Source: Babylonia areolata (lineage: Eukaryota; Mollusca; Gastropoda; Neogastropoda; Buccinidae). From it: a stretch of 64,000 nt of DNA. The stretch is from assembly GCF_041734735.1 (NCBI RefSeq), contig NC_134896.1, positions 56,149,536-56,213,535 of the forward strand, written 5' to 3'. The notes below the pieces were generated by a model. That model was not told where the DNA came from. It did no database searches and worked only from the letters and a program-made list of their open reading frames with translations. Below are positions 10,980 through 21,839 of this stretch, in pieces (within the stretch, counting starts at the first letter, position 1; each line of letters begins with the position of its first letter). The translations under genes were made by a program, and so were the position numbers.

Positions 10980-12143
10980 TTGTGAAATTTGATTATGTCA
11001 GCAATTTCTTCTTTCCTTTTTTGACTCAACTTGTGTAAACAAAGCGAGTCTTTCTGTAATACCCAGTGTTTCAGTTGTGCGTGTGTCCATGGTAAACTTT
11101 AACAAATTTATTTTCTCTGGAAATACTTTGCCTGCCAATAACAAATTTAGAATAGACAGAATGCAAAAAACATCTTTACACTCACAGGTCAAAAGTCTTC
11201 AGGATCACGCCATATTTCTAGATTGGGAATGGTTTATTTTGTTGAGGCTCCAGATCTGGAAGATGTTATTTGGTAGTTCTCACTCATAATCCCAGTGCCT
11301 GGAGATCTGGACGATGTTATTTGGTAGTTCCCACTCATAATCCCAGTGGCTGAAGATCTGGAAGATGTTATTTGGTAGTTCCCACTCATAATCCCAGTGC
11401 CTGGAGATCTGGAAGATGTTATTTGGTAGTTCCCACTCATGATCCCAGTGGCTGAAGATCTGGAAGATGTTATTTGGTAGTTCTCACTCATAATCCCAGT
11501 GCTTGGAGATCTGGAAGATGTTATTTGGTAGTTCCCACTCATGATCCCAGTGGCTGAAGATCTGGAAGATGTTATTTGGTAGTTCTCACTCATAATCCCA
11601 GTGCTTGGAGATCTGGAAGATGTTATTTGGTAGTTCCCACTCATGATCCCAGTGGCTGAACATTTTTTTGGCCATGGGTTTAAAGACCGCTTGACCTCAT
11701 ATTTCTTATAATTTTATATGCAGTTAAAAGAAAAGAAATGCAAATTCTTGACACAACACATAAAATGACACTCATTACACCATAGACAATTAAATGCATA
11801 TGAATATTTTTATGTGGATACTGAAAATTTTAAGTCGAGTGAAAAAAAAATGGAATCAATAGCTGTAGAGAGAACAACACCTGTTCTTTGTTTTTCTACA
11901 ACTCTTAGCAGTCCGGGAAAAGAGATTCTGATGAAAAAATTGAAAAAGAAATAAAATGTAATTAGTAGAATTGTATATAACATTTTGCATACGAAAACTT
12001 TCTATTCCTAGAGTCCAGATTGACTTTGATCTTTGAAACTTGACTTTGTGCTGGTTTACATTGGAATGTCTAGAAAGGCAATAATTTACCTCTTTATTTT
12101 CTCTTCTTCTCTTTCAGACACTCACTTTGACCCTGTTCACTGA
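7573..12143 (+). CDS. 72-residue single-pass membrane protein (three coding exons)
   Basis: Join of 7573-7711, 10786-10839 and 12118-12143: 219 bases, 72 residues and TGA. The protein begins MKYPYTVSGKLALFPYRWHW, has one hydrophobic segment at about residues 25-42 (FVRFLGFTLLGVFPLICK), then a hydrophilic tail VHSPGNVRQWEDIRKKRE and a C-terminus HTHFDPVH. All three junctions have consensus signals and matching phases. The exon acceptor at 7551 precedes in-frame codons STGGSRV, so the start is either the ATG at 7573 or lies in an unseen upstream exon. Short length, a positively charged N-terminal side and one membrane span resemble small mitochondrial inner-membrane or ER proteins. I do not recognise the family, so location is inference. 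A poly(A) signal follows at 12243. Its neighbour at the 3' side is a minus-strand transcription unit ending at about 12.5 kb. Confidence 0.85.
8264..8462. repeat. (GT)n-rich microsatellite
   Basis: Pure (TG)n at 8264-8295, then imperfect GT-rich DNA with a GGGAGGGGGTGGGGG tract at about 8345, in intron 1 of the small membrane-protein gene. Overlapping Cys/Val and Thr/His frames are repeat artefacts. Confidence 0.9.
8765..10165 (+). repeat. Interspersed repeat family F, split by a LINE
   Basis: The left part, 8765-8822 (TTAGCATTTCAGC..TTTATGTCTTA..GAGTGACTGTGATT), and the right part, 10094-10165 (GTGTATTGTTTGCGTAAAAT..ATTTCTCTTA..GAGATAATAAAGTATTCTGT), form the two halves of the unit seen uninterrupted at 32490-32665. 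Confidence 0.85.
8823..10093 (-). mobile_element. LINE, 5'-truncated and internally deleted, with 11-bp target duplication
   Basis: From the right on the minus strand: LHEMNNTWWERKSEELQSAA, then KTFHDGLQAMYGPRVTGSTP, a segment ending in the pre-RT region (about 9995-9588), then GEVLTYKLTALFQSIWK and degraded RT pieces. The catalytic RT core is missing. The left end reads PGKLMPLTALDGG and a CX2C..HX3H-like segment FPCNTCGKCCAFRISLFSHM RTH, as in the C-terminus of jockey/RTE-type endonuclease-RT proteins. The 3' end is a (GAT)n run. GATTTTTGTGT at 8812-8822 is repeated at 10094-10104, marking the target-site duplication. Confidence 0.88.
10786..10839 (+). CDS. Small membrane protein, second coding exon
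   Basis: Acceptor TTTGTGTGCAG before 10786; donor GAAC/GTAAGT after 10839. 54 bases encode VHSPGNVRQWEDIRKKRE, the charged tail after the membrane span. It starts and ends in phase 1. Confidence 0.88.
10944..10980. repeat. (TG)n(TA)n microsatellite
   Basis: A TG run followed directly by a TA run in intron 2 of the small membrane-protein gene. Confidence 0.95.
11248..11655. repeat. 51-bp minisatellite, 8 copies
   Basis: Unit GGAGATCTGGAAGATGTTAT plus TTGGTAGTTCCCACTCATAATCCCAGTG, exactly 51 bp, eight copies inside intron 2. Two alternating versions (GCCTGGAG/TAATCCC and GGCTGAAG/TGATCCC) give a 102-bp higher-order unit in part of the array. Because 51 is divisible by 3 the minus strand stays open, a coincidence of length. 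Confidence 0.95.
12118..12143 (+). CDS. Small membrane protein, last coding exon
   Basis: A strong polypyrimidine tract and CTTTCAG precede 12118. The exon completes the split His codon (C/AC) and encodes THFDPVH then TGA at 12141-12143. The 3' UTR runs to about 12265. Confidence 0.85.
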
Positions 12144-12242
12144 GGACATGGGCAGTATGAAAGTATGACGTCCTTTTCGTTGTGACTACACTCGGGACAT
12201 CTGCACATCATGCTTTGGAACAATTAGTAGATAGTGTCTTGA

Positions 12243-12248
12243 AATAAA
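12243..12248 (+). terminator. Poly(A) signal AATAAA of the small membrane-protein gene
   Basis: AATAAA 100 bases after the stop codon, followed by a TTTTCAGATTTGTGTGGTTG-type GU-rich element, the usual order of signals. Confidence 0.75.
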
Positions 12249-12299
12249 TTGAACTTAGGGATTGTTTTCAGATTTGTGTGGTTGCTTTTTTCTTGCCTG

Positions 12300-12436
12300 G
12301 TGTGAGAGTGAGTGAGTGTGTGTGTGTGTGTGTGCTTTTGAGAGCGTGTGTGTTTGAGAGAGTGTGTGTATTTGAGAGAGAGTGTGTGTGTGTTTGAGAG
12401 AGTGTGTGTATTTGAGAGTGTGTGTGTGTGTGTGTT
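12300..12436. repeat. (GT)n/(GAGA) mixed microsatellite
   Basis: Repeated blocks of GTGTGTGT and TTTGAGAGAG between the two convergent poly(A) sites. Confidence 0.9.
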
Positions 12437-12521
12437 ACGATGCAACATGACAAGCATACCCAACACAAAAAAAAGAGAAAAAAAAACAACAAAAATCAGG
12501 CACTGAGTTTGAAGTTGCGTT

Positions 12522-12527
12522 TATTCA
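12522..12527 (-). terminator. Poly(A) signal AATAAA of a minus-strand transcription unit
   Basis: The minus strand reads AATGAATAAACGC, followed 25-60 bases later by a U-rich and GU-rich stretch (TTTTTTTTCTCTTTTTTTTG then TGTTGGG). This is a well-formed 3' end. The nearest supported upstream stop codon on this strand is pellino's at 32340. Confidence 0.6.
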
Positions 12528-13872
12528 TTTGACCAACATTTGGGCTTACAAAATCAAAGGTAAAATCGGTTAACTGTGCACAGATGAGTACAGCTTTCTC
12601 CTCTTGTTTGGAAAAAAAAAAATGCTTGGGTTTAGAGAAGAAAGGGCAATAAGAAGAAAGGCTATTGTTGCACTTTCACTCAAACATCATTTAAACCGAG
12701 TCCATTCCACTCAGTTTTTTCAAAGTTAAGCAGAACAACACAACTATCACCTACAGGGCTCAACATCTGTGTATAACAAAAACCCGTCTGGATCAAACCT
12801 TGTAACATAACCAAGAAACCAACATGAACGTCATTAATAAACTATGAACATTTCAACGGAACAAGAAAATCAACAAGAACCCTAGTTAACCATTAACAAG
12901 TAACACCTCTAAACTGATAACATGTTGGAAAGACGCACAGCAAACTGGCCAAGCATTTTGAAAAATAATTTTTTTGCCAAGCGATTTTCCCTACTTGCTT
13001 AAACCGTACAAAGACTTCACTGATCAGACAAACAAGACTACTTTCTTTGTCGTGCACACACATACACACACAGTCATTTCACCAGCACAGATATCAGACA
13101 TTCAATAGAATAATGACAATGCTGAATAAGATTTGCAGATCTTTCATCTGCTCTGAAGATTTGACTAGGTGAACACCAGCGCAAGGCAGTAGGCTTTGAG
13201 ACCTGTCCCCATTATTGTTACAAGATGTTACTCATTTATTTTAACTTTAAGGATGTATGTTACAAAGTTTTAAGTCATACTTGCATTAACTTATTGACTT
13301 CTGATTGTCAAGCAAGGTGATAAGATTATACGCAGTGCACTCTTGCACATATGCAGGTAGTGTATTCCAATATTCTGTGACCAGTAAACAATGCTTTTTA
13401 AGTGCCGGTTCAACAAGACAAAAGTTTTTTTTTACTGATTTGATTTCTAGTCAATGCAAGTATATATTTGGGCTGAATATAACGCTCAGTTGAAGTATCA
13501 TGCTTCTACCTTATATTCTCATAGTTCACAAGAAGTGAAACAATCCTTTAGCTGTATCAATTAGAAATGTGTTAAAAAAATTACTACACTACTACTTCTA
13601 ACAGGCTATCTAATAAATATGTGAGGAAAGTTTCAGTTACTTATTCAACATTATTTTGTAACAGGATGCAGTGTAATTCATGCAAAAATTATTTACACAA
13701 GTATGTAATACATAAGGCATGCCCGTCCATCAGATCAAACAGGGGGGAAAAAAATGAACAGTGATCACTCAGACATTTTAAAAACACAAAGAATCATAAA
13801 GTATTGGTAATGTATTTTCCTTTCTCTTTAAATAAGCACAGTGTTTTGTGGCGATCTGCCACTTGACTGCTT

Positions 13873-13892
13873 CTGACGAGTCTGCTCGTCAG
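13873..13892. repeat. 8-bp stem-loop, TCTG loop
   Basis: CTGACGAG TCTG CTCGTCAG. The same context (CTTGACTGCTxCTGAC..GTCAGTGAA) recurs at 56165-56184 with one base pair exchanged. Confidence 0.8.
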
Positions 13893-14749
13893 TGAAGTTT
13901 CGTCATGATACTGACTGCTCCATTTACAGATGGGATGTCGGTCATCGTCCTTTATTTAAACTTTATCTCCTCCAGAATGTATCACTTTTCTTCAGCAAAA
14001 TAAACCCAGCCACTTAGAAGTACTAAAAAATTAGTAATTACACTTTTTTTTCTTCTTTTTTTTTTTTTTAAAGCCACACTGATGTTATTTCAACAAGGTA
14101 CACCAGTCATGGGATTAAAATCGCCTGAATGTTCTGAGCAGTTAGCTGTGTGTTATCAGATTGCCGAAGCTGTAGTTCAAATGTTTGATTATCAAGATAG
14201 CAGTTTGGTCAATTTGAATATAACTCACTGATCAAATAACACTCACACACTGTATATATTCTCCCTTTAACTTTAAGCCTCACAAATATGTTGCAGTAAT
14301 GAATGACTTAAAAGTAATGAATGACTTATGAAACATCGCAATTATGAAGGGATTCTTTACCTCATCAGAAATCATATACAGTGCATGGAGAAGGGAAACC
14401 AGTGTCAGGGGATGGTAATTCTAATAGAGCGTTTCAGTTGTACTTCTTAATAAACATGCATGTCTTGATGACGATTGAGTGACACAATTTCGCAATTCTA
14501 TTTTTCTTTTTGAAAAACAAAAACATACTATCTTGCTCAAAGATATGTTCCATAAAAGGGCCTCAAAATTCTTCCCCCCAAATCATGCTTTCATGTGTTG
14601 TTAAAATCTGGGACCAAAGCTGGATTTTAAATGTGTTGCAGAAGAATGTATTTCATTTCCAGCTGTCACAATAACTTTGAAGCACAAGTGTAACTTGATC
14701 AGTCTGATACACCAGCATCTGACAACATGTGGCAGGTACTGCTCAAAGT

Positions 14750-14829
14750 GGCTGACAATGTGTACACTGCTTAAACAGCTGACAATGTGTACACTGCTTA
14801 AACAGCCGATAATGTGTACACTAATTAAA
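14750..14829. repeat. 27-bp tandem repeat, 3 copies
   Basis: Unit GCTGACAATGTGTACACTGC plus TTAAACA; the third copy is slightly diverged. Confidence 0.9.
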
Positions 14830-16028
14830 CACAGATAACTTGTGAAAGTATTTCCGTTCCCATGGCATGATCTCCAATTTTCATCCTTGATGAATATGAA
14901 AGGGGTTTTTGAAATAAGTTAATTTAGTACTAATTTATGACCACAAGAGCCTGTTCTAGAACTAGAGCATCAGCAAACTTTGGTAGAAGCAATGATTCCC
15001 ATTGGTAGAACTAGTGGCCAAGCTCACAATGGTTCATACATCACACTGTTTACACAAAATTAAATGGAAACCTTTGAAGTCCTCACGTAGAAAGTATCTC
15101 GCATGAAACAAAAGCAGTTCATCCTTTTGTGCATACGCTGTAAAAGAAAATGATAATATTCAGAACATATACTGTGAAGGAAAAAACAATTCAGGACACA
15201 AACCCATATACATAAACACATCCAAATCAGAACACATACTAAAAGGGAGAAGAAAAAAAAAATCCACACGTACCCCAATACATATACACACCCATTACAA
15301 TCAACAGCACTGGACAAGTGGAGAGGCATAAACACAATAAGAAAAGCAAACAAACATGAGGAAAAAACGGTGGAATGTTTACGACGAGTGGTTGCTTGGA
15401 TATAATTTTGCTGATTTCAAAACAAAAACTAGTACAACAGCGTTTTCCAAATCCAAGGCATTTCATGGTGCGTGCAGTTATCCATTTGCAAGGGGTGATT
15501 TACAAATGAAGGTGAAATCCACTCGCTTATTTTTCAGACTTTTGAAACTGTGCTAGAAACATGGAGCCAAACAATGAGATCAACTTGTGTGAACAAAGAA
15601 AAGAAATTAAGTGGGGAGACAGGGAGAAGAGGAGAGGGTAAACTAAGGAGTGAATACGCAAGACAAATATTTCTGATACATCGCAGAGCTTGCTGAGTGA
15701 TATTTTTCTTTCTTTCTTTCTTTCCTATCTGTATATTCGTTCCTCCTCCATTTTCCCTTTTTCTTTCCGCATATTTCCTACGCCTTACCAGACGGCTTAC
15801 TTGCTGAAACCACAATAACTGCTAACATGGAAAACTGATGAAATAAGAGGGAAAAACAACAACAACCTGTTCAATAACTCCTCTGAATGTAGCTCAGCTT
15901 TAAGTCCTCGGCAAAGGAGGTACAGCGTGAGCAACCAAAGCAAGCAATGACCTTTCTATTGGAGAACTTGCCAGGCCTGGTGGCCCCCTAGCAGCAAGAC
16001 ATAAACAAGAAATGACCTGAAAACAAAA

Positions 16029-16612
16029 GACCCAAGGATTGCCCCAAATACCTCAAGGACTGCCCAAAAGACCTAGCACTGCCCAAAAGACCAAAGACCC
16101 AAGGACAGCCTCAAAGGCCCAAGGACTGCCCAAAAGACCAAGGACAACCTTAAAGACCCCAAGAACTGTCCAAAAGACCTCACTCAAGGACAGCCCAAAT
16201 ACCTTGAGGACTGCCCCAAAGACCCAAGGCCTGTCTAAAAGACCCCAGGGACTGCCCGAATTACCCAAGGTCTGCCCAGAAGACTCAAAAACTGCCCCAA
16301 AGTCTCAGTGACTACCTAAAAGACCCAAGAACTCCCCAACAGATGCCAAGGACTGCCCAAAAGACCCAAAGACTGCTCAGAGAGCCGACTCAAGGACTGC
16401 CCAAAATACCCAGGAACTGCCCCAAAGACCTCAAGGACTGCCCAGAAGACCCAACACTGCCCAAAAGGTCTCAAGATGCCCAACAGACCCAAAAACTGCC
16501 CAGAAAACTCAAGAACTACCCATAAGGCCCAAGGACTGCCCAAAAGACTTCAAGAACTGCCCATAAGGACTGCCCAAAAGACTTCAAGAACTACCCATAA
16601 GGCCCAAGAAAT
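16029..16612. repeat. Degenerate minisatellite of CCAAGGACTGCCCAAAAGAC type
   Basis: About 25 imperfect units of 18-33 bp, variants of AAGGACTGCCCAAAAGACC. Open frames on both strands (Lys/Pro/Thr-rich and Leu/Gly/Val-rich) come from the repeat. The array ends near 16612. Confidence 0.92.
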
Positions 16613-16899
16613 GCCCCTCAGGAATTGTGAAAAACTGTCTGAAAATATCTGTAAGAGCACCAGAGAGGAGAAAGAAGTTTTGAAAGAAAACTGGAGATAG
16701 GTTTTTCTTATCTGATGTGATGCGTATGTTGTTTTTTACAGGAAATTAGCTGAACAATCGTAAGCCCAAATGTCACTATCTTGCAAACTACAACAAATCG
16801 AGATTATAGTGGTGATAAAATACATGAAAACATATATCTACGGGTGTTGTTTGCTTGTTCAAACTTTAAAACTTGGAAGAATGATTTTTCAAAGGAAAA

Positions 16900-17290
16900 T
16901 CTTCAAAAAATATATTAATTTCTTTCTTCTTTTTTTTTTTTTTTTTTTAAACTGATGCTCTAGAGGACAGTTTCTACAAACAGCTTATTCTTGTATCTGT
17001 TTTACATTAGTGCATCACAAGTTTTGCACACATTCCCACCATTACCAAAAACTACCCCAAAAACGTGCTTTAATTTTTTTTTTTTTTTTTTTTTTTTTTT
17101 ACAGAATTATGGATACAACATCTGTCTTCGTTCCCACCCACCCCCTAAAAAGAAAGAAAGAAAGAAGAAAAAAAAATATATATATATATGTTTGTGTTTG
17201 GATGACAAATTTACAGCAATCATTATAAAATTAGGTTAGATAATCCCAAACCTGTTTATCAAAAAGAGAAAAAAAAAGTTATTGATACAA
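16900..17290. repeat. Poly-T runs and (TA) tract
   Basis: T runs at about 16929-16948 and 17072-17101, then an A/G-rich stretch and a short (TA)n near 17177-17189. No gene. Confidence 0.85.
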
Positions 17291-18404
17291 TTCACAAGTT
17301 TTTTTTCGATGTGATATATTATTGTATTTGTTGTCTCTTGATGGCATTCTCCCGAGGTTGATGACAGTCACAAAACCAGAAGCAATGCACCAGAATAGCA
17401 CAAAGTGAAGGCATAATGGATTTCAATGAAATGATGCAAAGTTTGAGTTGTCGCAATATAAGGACAACTTGTTTTCAAAATTTTAGTACTGAATGCACAC
17501 AAATCTGTTCAAAAACACTATGACAAGATGGGCAGCAGACATCCCAAAATAAAATTCATTCATTCAAACACGTTGACAACATGATGACTGTGTGATTCAA
17601 CAGATAACTTACAGTTCACAAAATCAACAACAAAATAGCGTTCACAGAAGCTGCTTCTTTCTTTTGCTTTTTTCATCTAATGGATTTGCAGAACTCGTGT
17701 ACCATTTAAACATGAAAGGAAATTTACAGGTTTTCAGCTGAGATACATGACCATATGACAGCAAGACAGTGCTCTTGCCATACTGAAAATTACGACTATT
17801 TTGAGCCAAGTCCGAAGACCATAAATACCAAAGAGAGATAGAGAGATAGATCAAAACCACAAGTATACAGAATGCTAAACAGAAACAAAACAAACCCACA
17901 GCATATGGTTAATTTCTAACTGGTAATAATGACTGGTTAACTTTTCCAATTGTTTATTCTCTCATGTTTATCAATCTCTCTAAAACAAAGTTTCCACATA
18001 TCCATCGTTCATTCAAACACACAGCTACACTTTTGATTGATTAGATTTACATTGTCAACACTCATTGTTTTGGCAACCACATGGCATGAACCTCTTCCTT
18101 GTAGCATCTCATGTTACAGTTCACGGTACTGACATTTTTCAAACCACAACTGTTCATGGACATTTGGAGCTCTGATCTCTCCTCCACTTCAGCCTTGGAG
18201 AAGGAAATAAATACAGGGCTGGAGGAGAAAGCGAACTCGCTGGGATGGACACGGTCACACTGGTTACCATCGTATGTTCTTCACATCAGAACAACAAACC
18301 AAAACAAGCAGCAAAAAAACCCATCACCACACTCTCAAGTAAAAAAAACCCAAAAAACATTACCACCACCTTCACACCCAACACAAGAAAACTATACAGC
18401 CATG

Positions 18405-18860
18405 TAGGATGCAAAATGAAAGAATCAAAGTGAGACTGGAGAGGATTGGGGCCTGTTCGGGGTGCAAAATGAATAATCAAAGTGAGACTGGAGAGGGTTG
18501 GGGCCTGTTTGGGGTGCAAAATGAAAGAATCAAAGTGAGACTGGAGAGGGCTGGGGCCTGTTTGGGGTGCAAAATGAATAATCAAAGTGAGACTTGAGAG
18601 GATTGGGGCCTGAGTATGATGCAAAAAGAACAAATCAAAGTGAGAATCAAGAGGATTGGGGGCCTGGTCAGGGTACAAAAATGAAAGAATCAAAGTGAGA
18701 CTCATGAGAGACTGGGGCCTGTTCAGGGTGCAAAAAATGAATATATAAATCCAGCTGAGACTCGTGAGAGGACTGGTGCTTGCTATGGGTCCAATTTGAG
18801 TGAATAAAAGTGAGACTCACGAGAGACTTTGGTTCAGGGTCCAAATGAATGAATCAATAC
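18405..18860. repeat. Minisatellite of about 57-60 bp, 7-8 copies
   Basis: Unit GTGCAAAATGAAAGAATCAA plus AGTGAGACTGGAGAGGATTGGGGCCTGTTCGGG, increasingly diverged toward the right end. The minus strand is partly open only because of the repeat. Confidence 0.93.
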
Positions 18861-19174
18861 CAAACAACAAGGATTAATCTCAAGGATTCCATTTGTTCAA
18901 GCTCAAACTGGGAGTACATTCACCAATGTACATGTCTATCAATCATGCAATAATACTTCATGTAAACAAAAATTCATTCCGTAAATTAGCACAAACATAA
19001 TATCATACACTGGAAATCAATATGAAATATAAAACAAAAAGGGATATTGATCATGAAAGGATTACTGATTACAATTCATATTTATATTCATAATTACTTT
19101 GGATATCAAGCATGTGTGAATAAACAGTTTTGCATGAGTCATATGGTTCATTCTCATCTCCACATCAACAAGCT

Positions 19175-19265
19175 TTTATAATAATAATTAATTAATTATT
19201 ATATTTATATAGCGCTGAATCTTGTGCAGAGACAAATCAAAGCACTTTCGCACCAGTCATTCACA
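19175..19265 (-). mobile_element. LINE 3'-end fragment
   Basis: The minus strand reads GACTGGTGCGAAAGTGCTTT, GATTTGTCTCTGCACAAGAT and TCAGCGCTATATAAATATAA, followed by an (ATT/AAT) tail. It matches the 3' end of the LINE fragment at 42490-42835. Strongly 5'-truncated. Confidence 0.8.
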
Positions 19266-20289
19266 CTTTTCCCTATAGTTCATTCATCTCATCTGAAAAA
19301 CAAACATACAAGAAAAGTCTAAAATGATTTCAATATCACACACAAACACACACACACACATACACAATGCATACACATCTATGCAAGCACATGAAATCAC
19401 ACACACACCAAACAAATCACCACATACTGTGGGAGGGAAAAGCACAATGCACTAATTAACAACCACCATCAAAGCATGACCACCTATGTCAGATGATTTG
19501 ACGACCTAACAATATCCACACCTAATCAACACAACTTTCCTTACAAAATACAAAATGTGCTTGAATTTGACGATGCACTAACTTAGAAATACAAAGTGCG
19601 CTTGTGTTTGAAAATGCACTATCTTCAGGATATACGACTAGAAACAACTGTCTGTAATATCCATGCAGAAAGAAATGACTTGAAAGTTATGTTCGTGTCA
19701 CTGGGAGAGCGTCAATGCACATATCCTGTTCCACATGATAGTCACCGCAGTGAAAGGTTGCTGGCCTGAATTAAGTGGAGATTAATACTAAAACACTGTG
19801 TCAAGCTCGTGTGCCACACACACACACACTGTATGAATGTAAGCCTACGTTTTCCATGGACCATTCACGATACAAAACAAACAAACAAACAAACAAACAT
19901 AGCTCCTCTTTTTGCCAAATTGCACAGCTGTGTTCATATCACATTGTTACTACAGTTATGAAGAAAAAAACAAATTCATGAAACTGTAAACCATCAAACT
20001 ACGACTGAGAACAGAACATGAACAATCACTGCTGCTGAACAATTCTTGAGCAGTAAGTCCGCACACTGGAACAACTCAGAAGACAGAAACAAAGCAACAT
20101 AAACAACAACAAACAAAGATCCACTGACCATGCCATTTTGATTAGTATGGAAATGTACTCAGAATACAAGAAACGTGTCCCACAGAAAACTGGAAAAGGG
20201 GGACATTTCCTGCGCTAACATCAACCGATCGCTACCTCTGCTATCGTTCACCACTTATCTGAAGTCTCCTTGTTTCAAGACAATCCCAG

Positions 20290-20445
20290 AAAATGGATTA
20301 CGGCTGCCTAACTGGCATGGTACAAAACTGTCTTTGGCTGCTTAACCTGTATGGTTCAAAACGGTCTCATACAGACCTCTTGCTGATCGTGCAAGAGCAT
20401 GTTCTGAGTCGCAGCCCACAACTGCTGAAAAAGTTCCAAGAGAGA
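20290..20445 (+). mobile_element. SINE family C, diverged 3' part
   Basis: AAAATGGATTACGGCTGCCT..CATGGTACAAAAC, a second diverged copy of that piece, then GAGTCGCAGCCCACAACTGC. It corresponds to the 3' half of the element at 37885-38262 with an internal duplication. Confidence 0.65.
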
Positions 20446-20597
20446 AAGCCAACGTACGCATTCAACTGTTCCCAAGGCCTATGTCTCTGCCATGGTTTTG
20501 TTCAGTAAAATTGCATTCTGCACTGTTCTTTGTTGGAGGGAATGGTAATCTTAGACAGAGCTCCAGACTGTGCTAATGGAGCGTGTTATAGAAATGA

Positions 20598-20690
20598 TAT
20601 TATTATTATCATCATCATTATCATTTTCATTATCATCATCATAACTGTTATCATCATTATTATTCTTAATACCATTCTTCTTAAGCCAAA
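20598..20690. repeat. (ATT)n/(ATC)n microsatellite
   Basis: Mixed ATT and ATC triplets. The poly-Ile frame is an artefact. Confidence 0.95.
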
Positions 20691-20994
20691 CTCCACTGCA
20701 ACTTTTGCACCCTGTAAATTAGTCATCAGCAAACACTTCTCGCACACCTTCTGCAATATTTGTACCTATATCGCTGCTGCGGCTTGTTAATTCAATATGA
20801 TATGTGCTGCTATCAGCCAATCAATTCACCAAGCATTCTAATTCTGGTTGTACCATCTAAATCACCCTAGCATTCTCTGACTGACAACTAAATCAGTGAA
20901 CATTCTCCAAACATCGGAGCTGCCAAACTTTCTCCAACAAACATCTGAACAATCAAACATTCTCCTACTTACATCTGCAACAACAAAAATTCTA

Positions 20995-21300
20995 AGTCAA
21001 ATCAAATCAAGTTATGGTGCTTAGAGCCTTACAGACCATTGAGGCCATCTCAAGGCTATCGCCATGTTAGAATCTACTTCAAGGGTAAAAAAAAAAAAAA
21101 AACAGACAAAAAACCCCAACTAGTCACCACTTCAAGCATTTCACTTAAGAACCTTCCAGAGTTAAAGACCTTAAAATCTGATTAAAAATGTTCCCTTCTT
21201 TCAAGAAGTCCATCGGCGTCCATGGAGGGACATCATGAAACAAAGTCTTCAGAGCATCTGCTGTGTAATGTCTGTGTCTAATGTCATGGAGATCCCAGCA
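20995..21300. repeat. Interspersed repeat family G
   Basis: Matches 34588-35110 along its length: TCAAATCAAGTTATGGTGCT, TAGAGCCTTACAGACCATTG, GGCCATCTCAAGGC, AATCTGATTAAAA, and at the right GAGATCCCAGCAGT. Unlike that copy, this one has no MITE insertion. Confidence 0.85.
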
Positions 21301-21612
21301 GTAACTTCTAAGTCACCTAACATTCTCCAACTAACATCAGAATCACCAAATATTTTCCTGCTAACATCTAAGCCACCCAACATTCTCCAACCAACATCTA
21401 AGTCACCAACATTCTCTTACCAACATCTAAGTCACCAACATTCTCCAACCAACATCTAAGTCACCAACATTCTCTTACCAACATCTAAGTCACCAACATT
21501 CTCCAACCAACATCAAAGTCACCAAACATTCTCCTACTGACATCTAAGTCACCAAACATTCTCCTACTAACATCTAAGTCACCAAACATTCTCCTACTGA
21601 TATCTAAGTCAA
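21300..21612. repeat. Minisatellite of about 28-30 bp, about 11 copies
   Basis: Unit ACATCTAAGTCACCAACATT plus CTCCAACCA or CTCTTACCA, starting directly at the end of repeat family G. Two unit versions alternate in the middle. Confidence 0.93.
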
Positions 21613-21742
21613 TGAGTGTATACTCCTTTCATATTTCAGCCACTGATCATTCTCCTAATCTTCAGTCATCATTTCCCCCTCTTTCAAACATATGGTCACC
21701 AATCGATCTCCTGATACTTCAATTACATTCTTTCTGGTACCT

Positions 21743-21749
<7 letters not shown>

Positions 21750-21820
<71 letters not shown>

Positions 21821-21825
21821 CCATC
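21750..21825. repeat. (CT)n(TA)n microsatellite
   Basis: A CT run of about 25 repeats is followed by about ten TA repeats. Confidence 0.97.
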
Positions 21826-21839
21826 TCAGTCACTGAATG

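Larger units (their letters stand above)
12528..16028. other. AT-rich non-coding stretch
   Basis: No supported exon. It contains a 27-bp triplet repeat at 14750-14829, a short stem-loop at 13873-13892 and several A/T runs. It could be 3' UTR of the minus-strand unit ending at 12.5 kb or intergenic DNA. Confidence 0.5.

Noticed and set aside
11234-11644. 136-codon minus frame of SGNYQITSSRS repeats
   Set aside because: A 51-bp array inside an intron of the plus-strand gene; the frame follows from unit length.
16039-16700. Lys/Pro/Thr-rich frames resembling a low-complexity protein
   Set aside because: A degenerate 18-33-bp tandem array with frame shifts between units.
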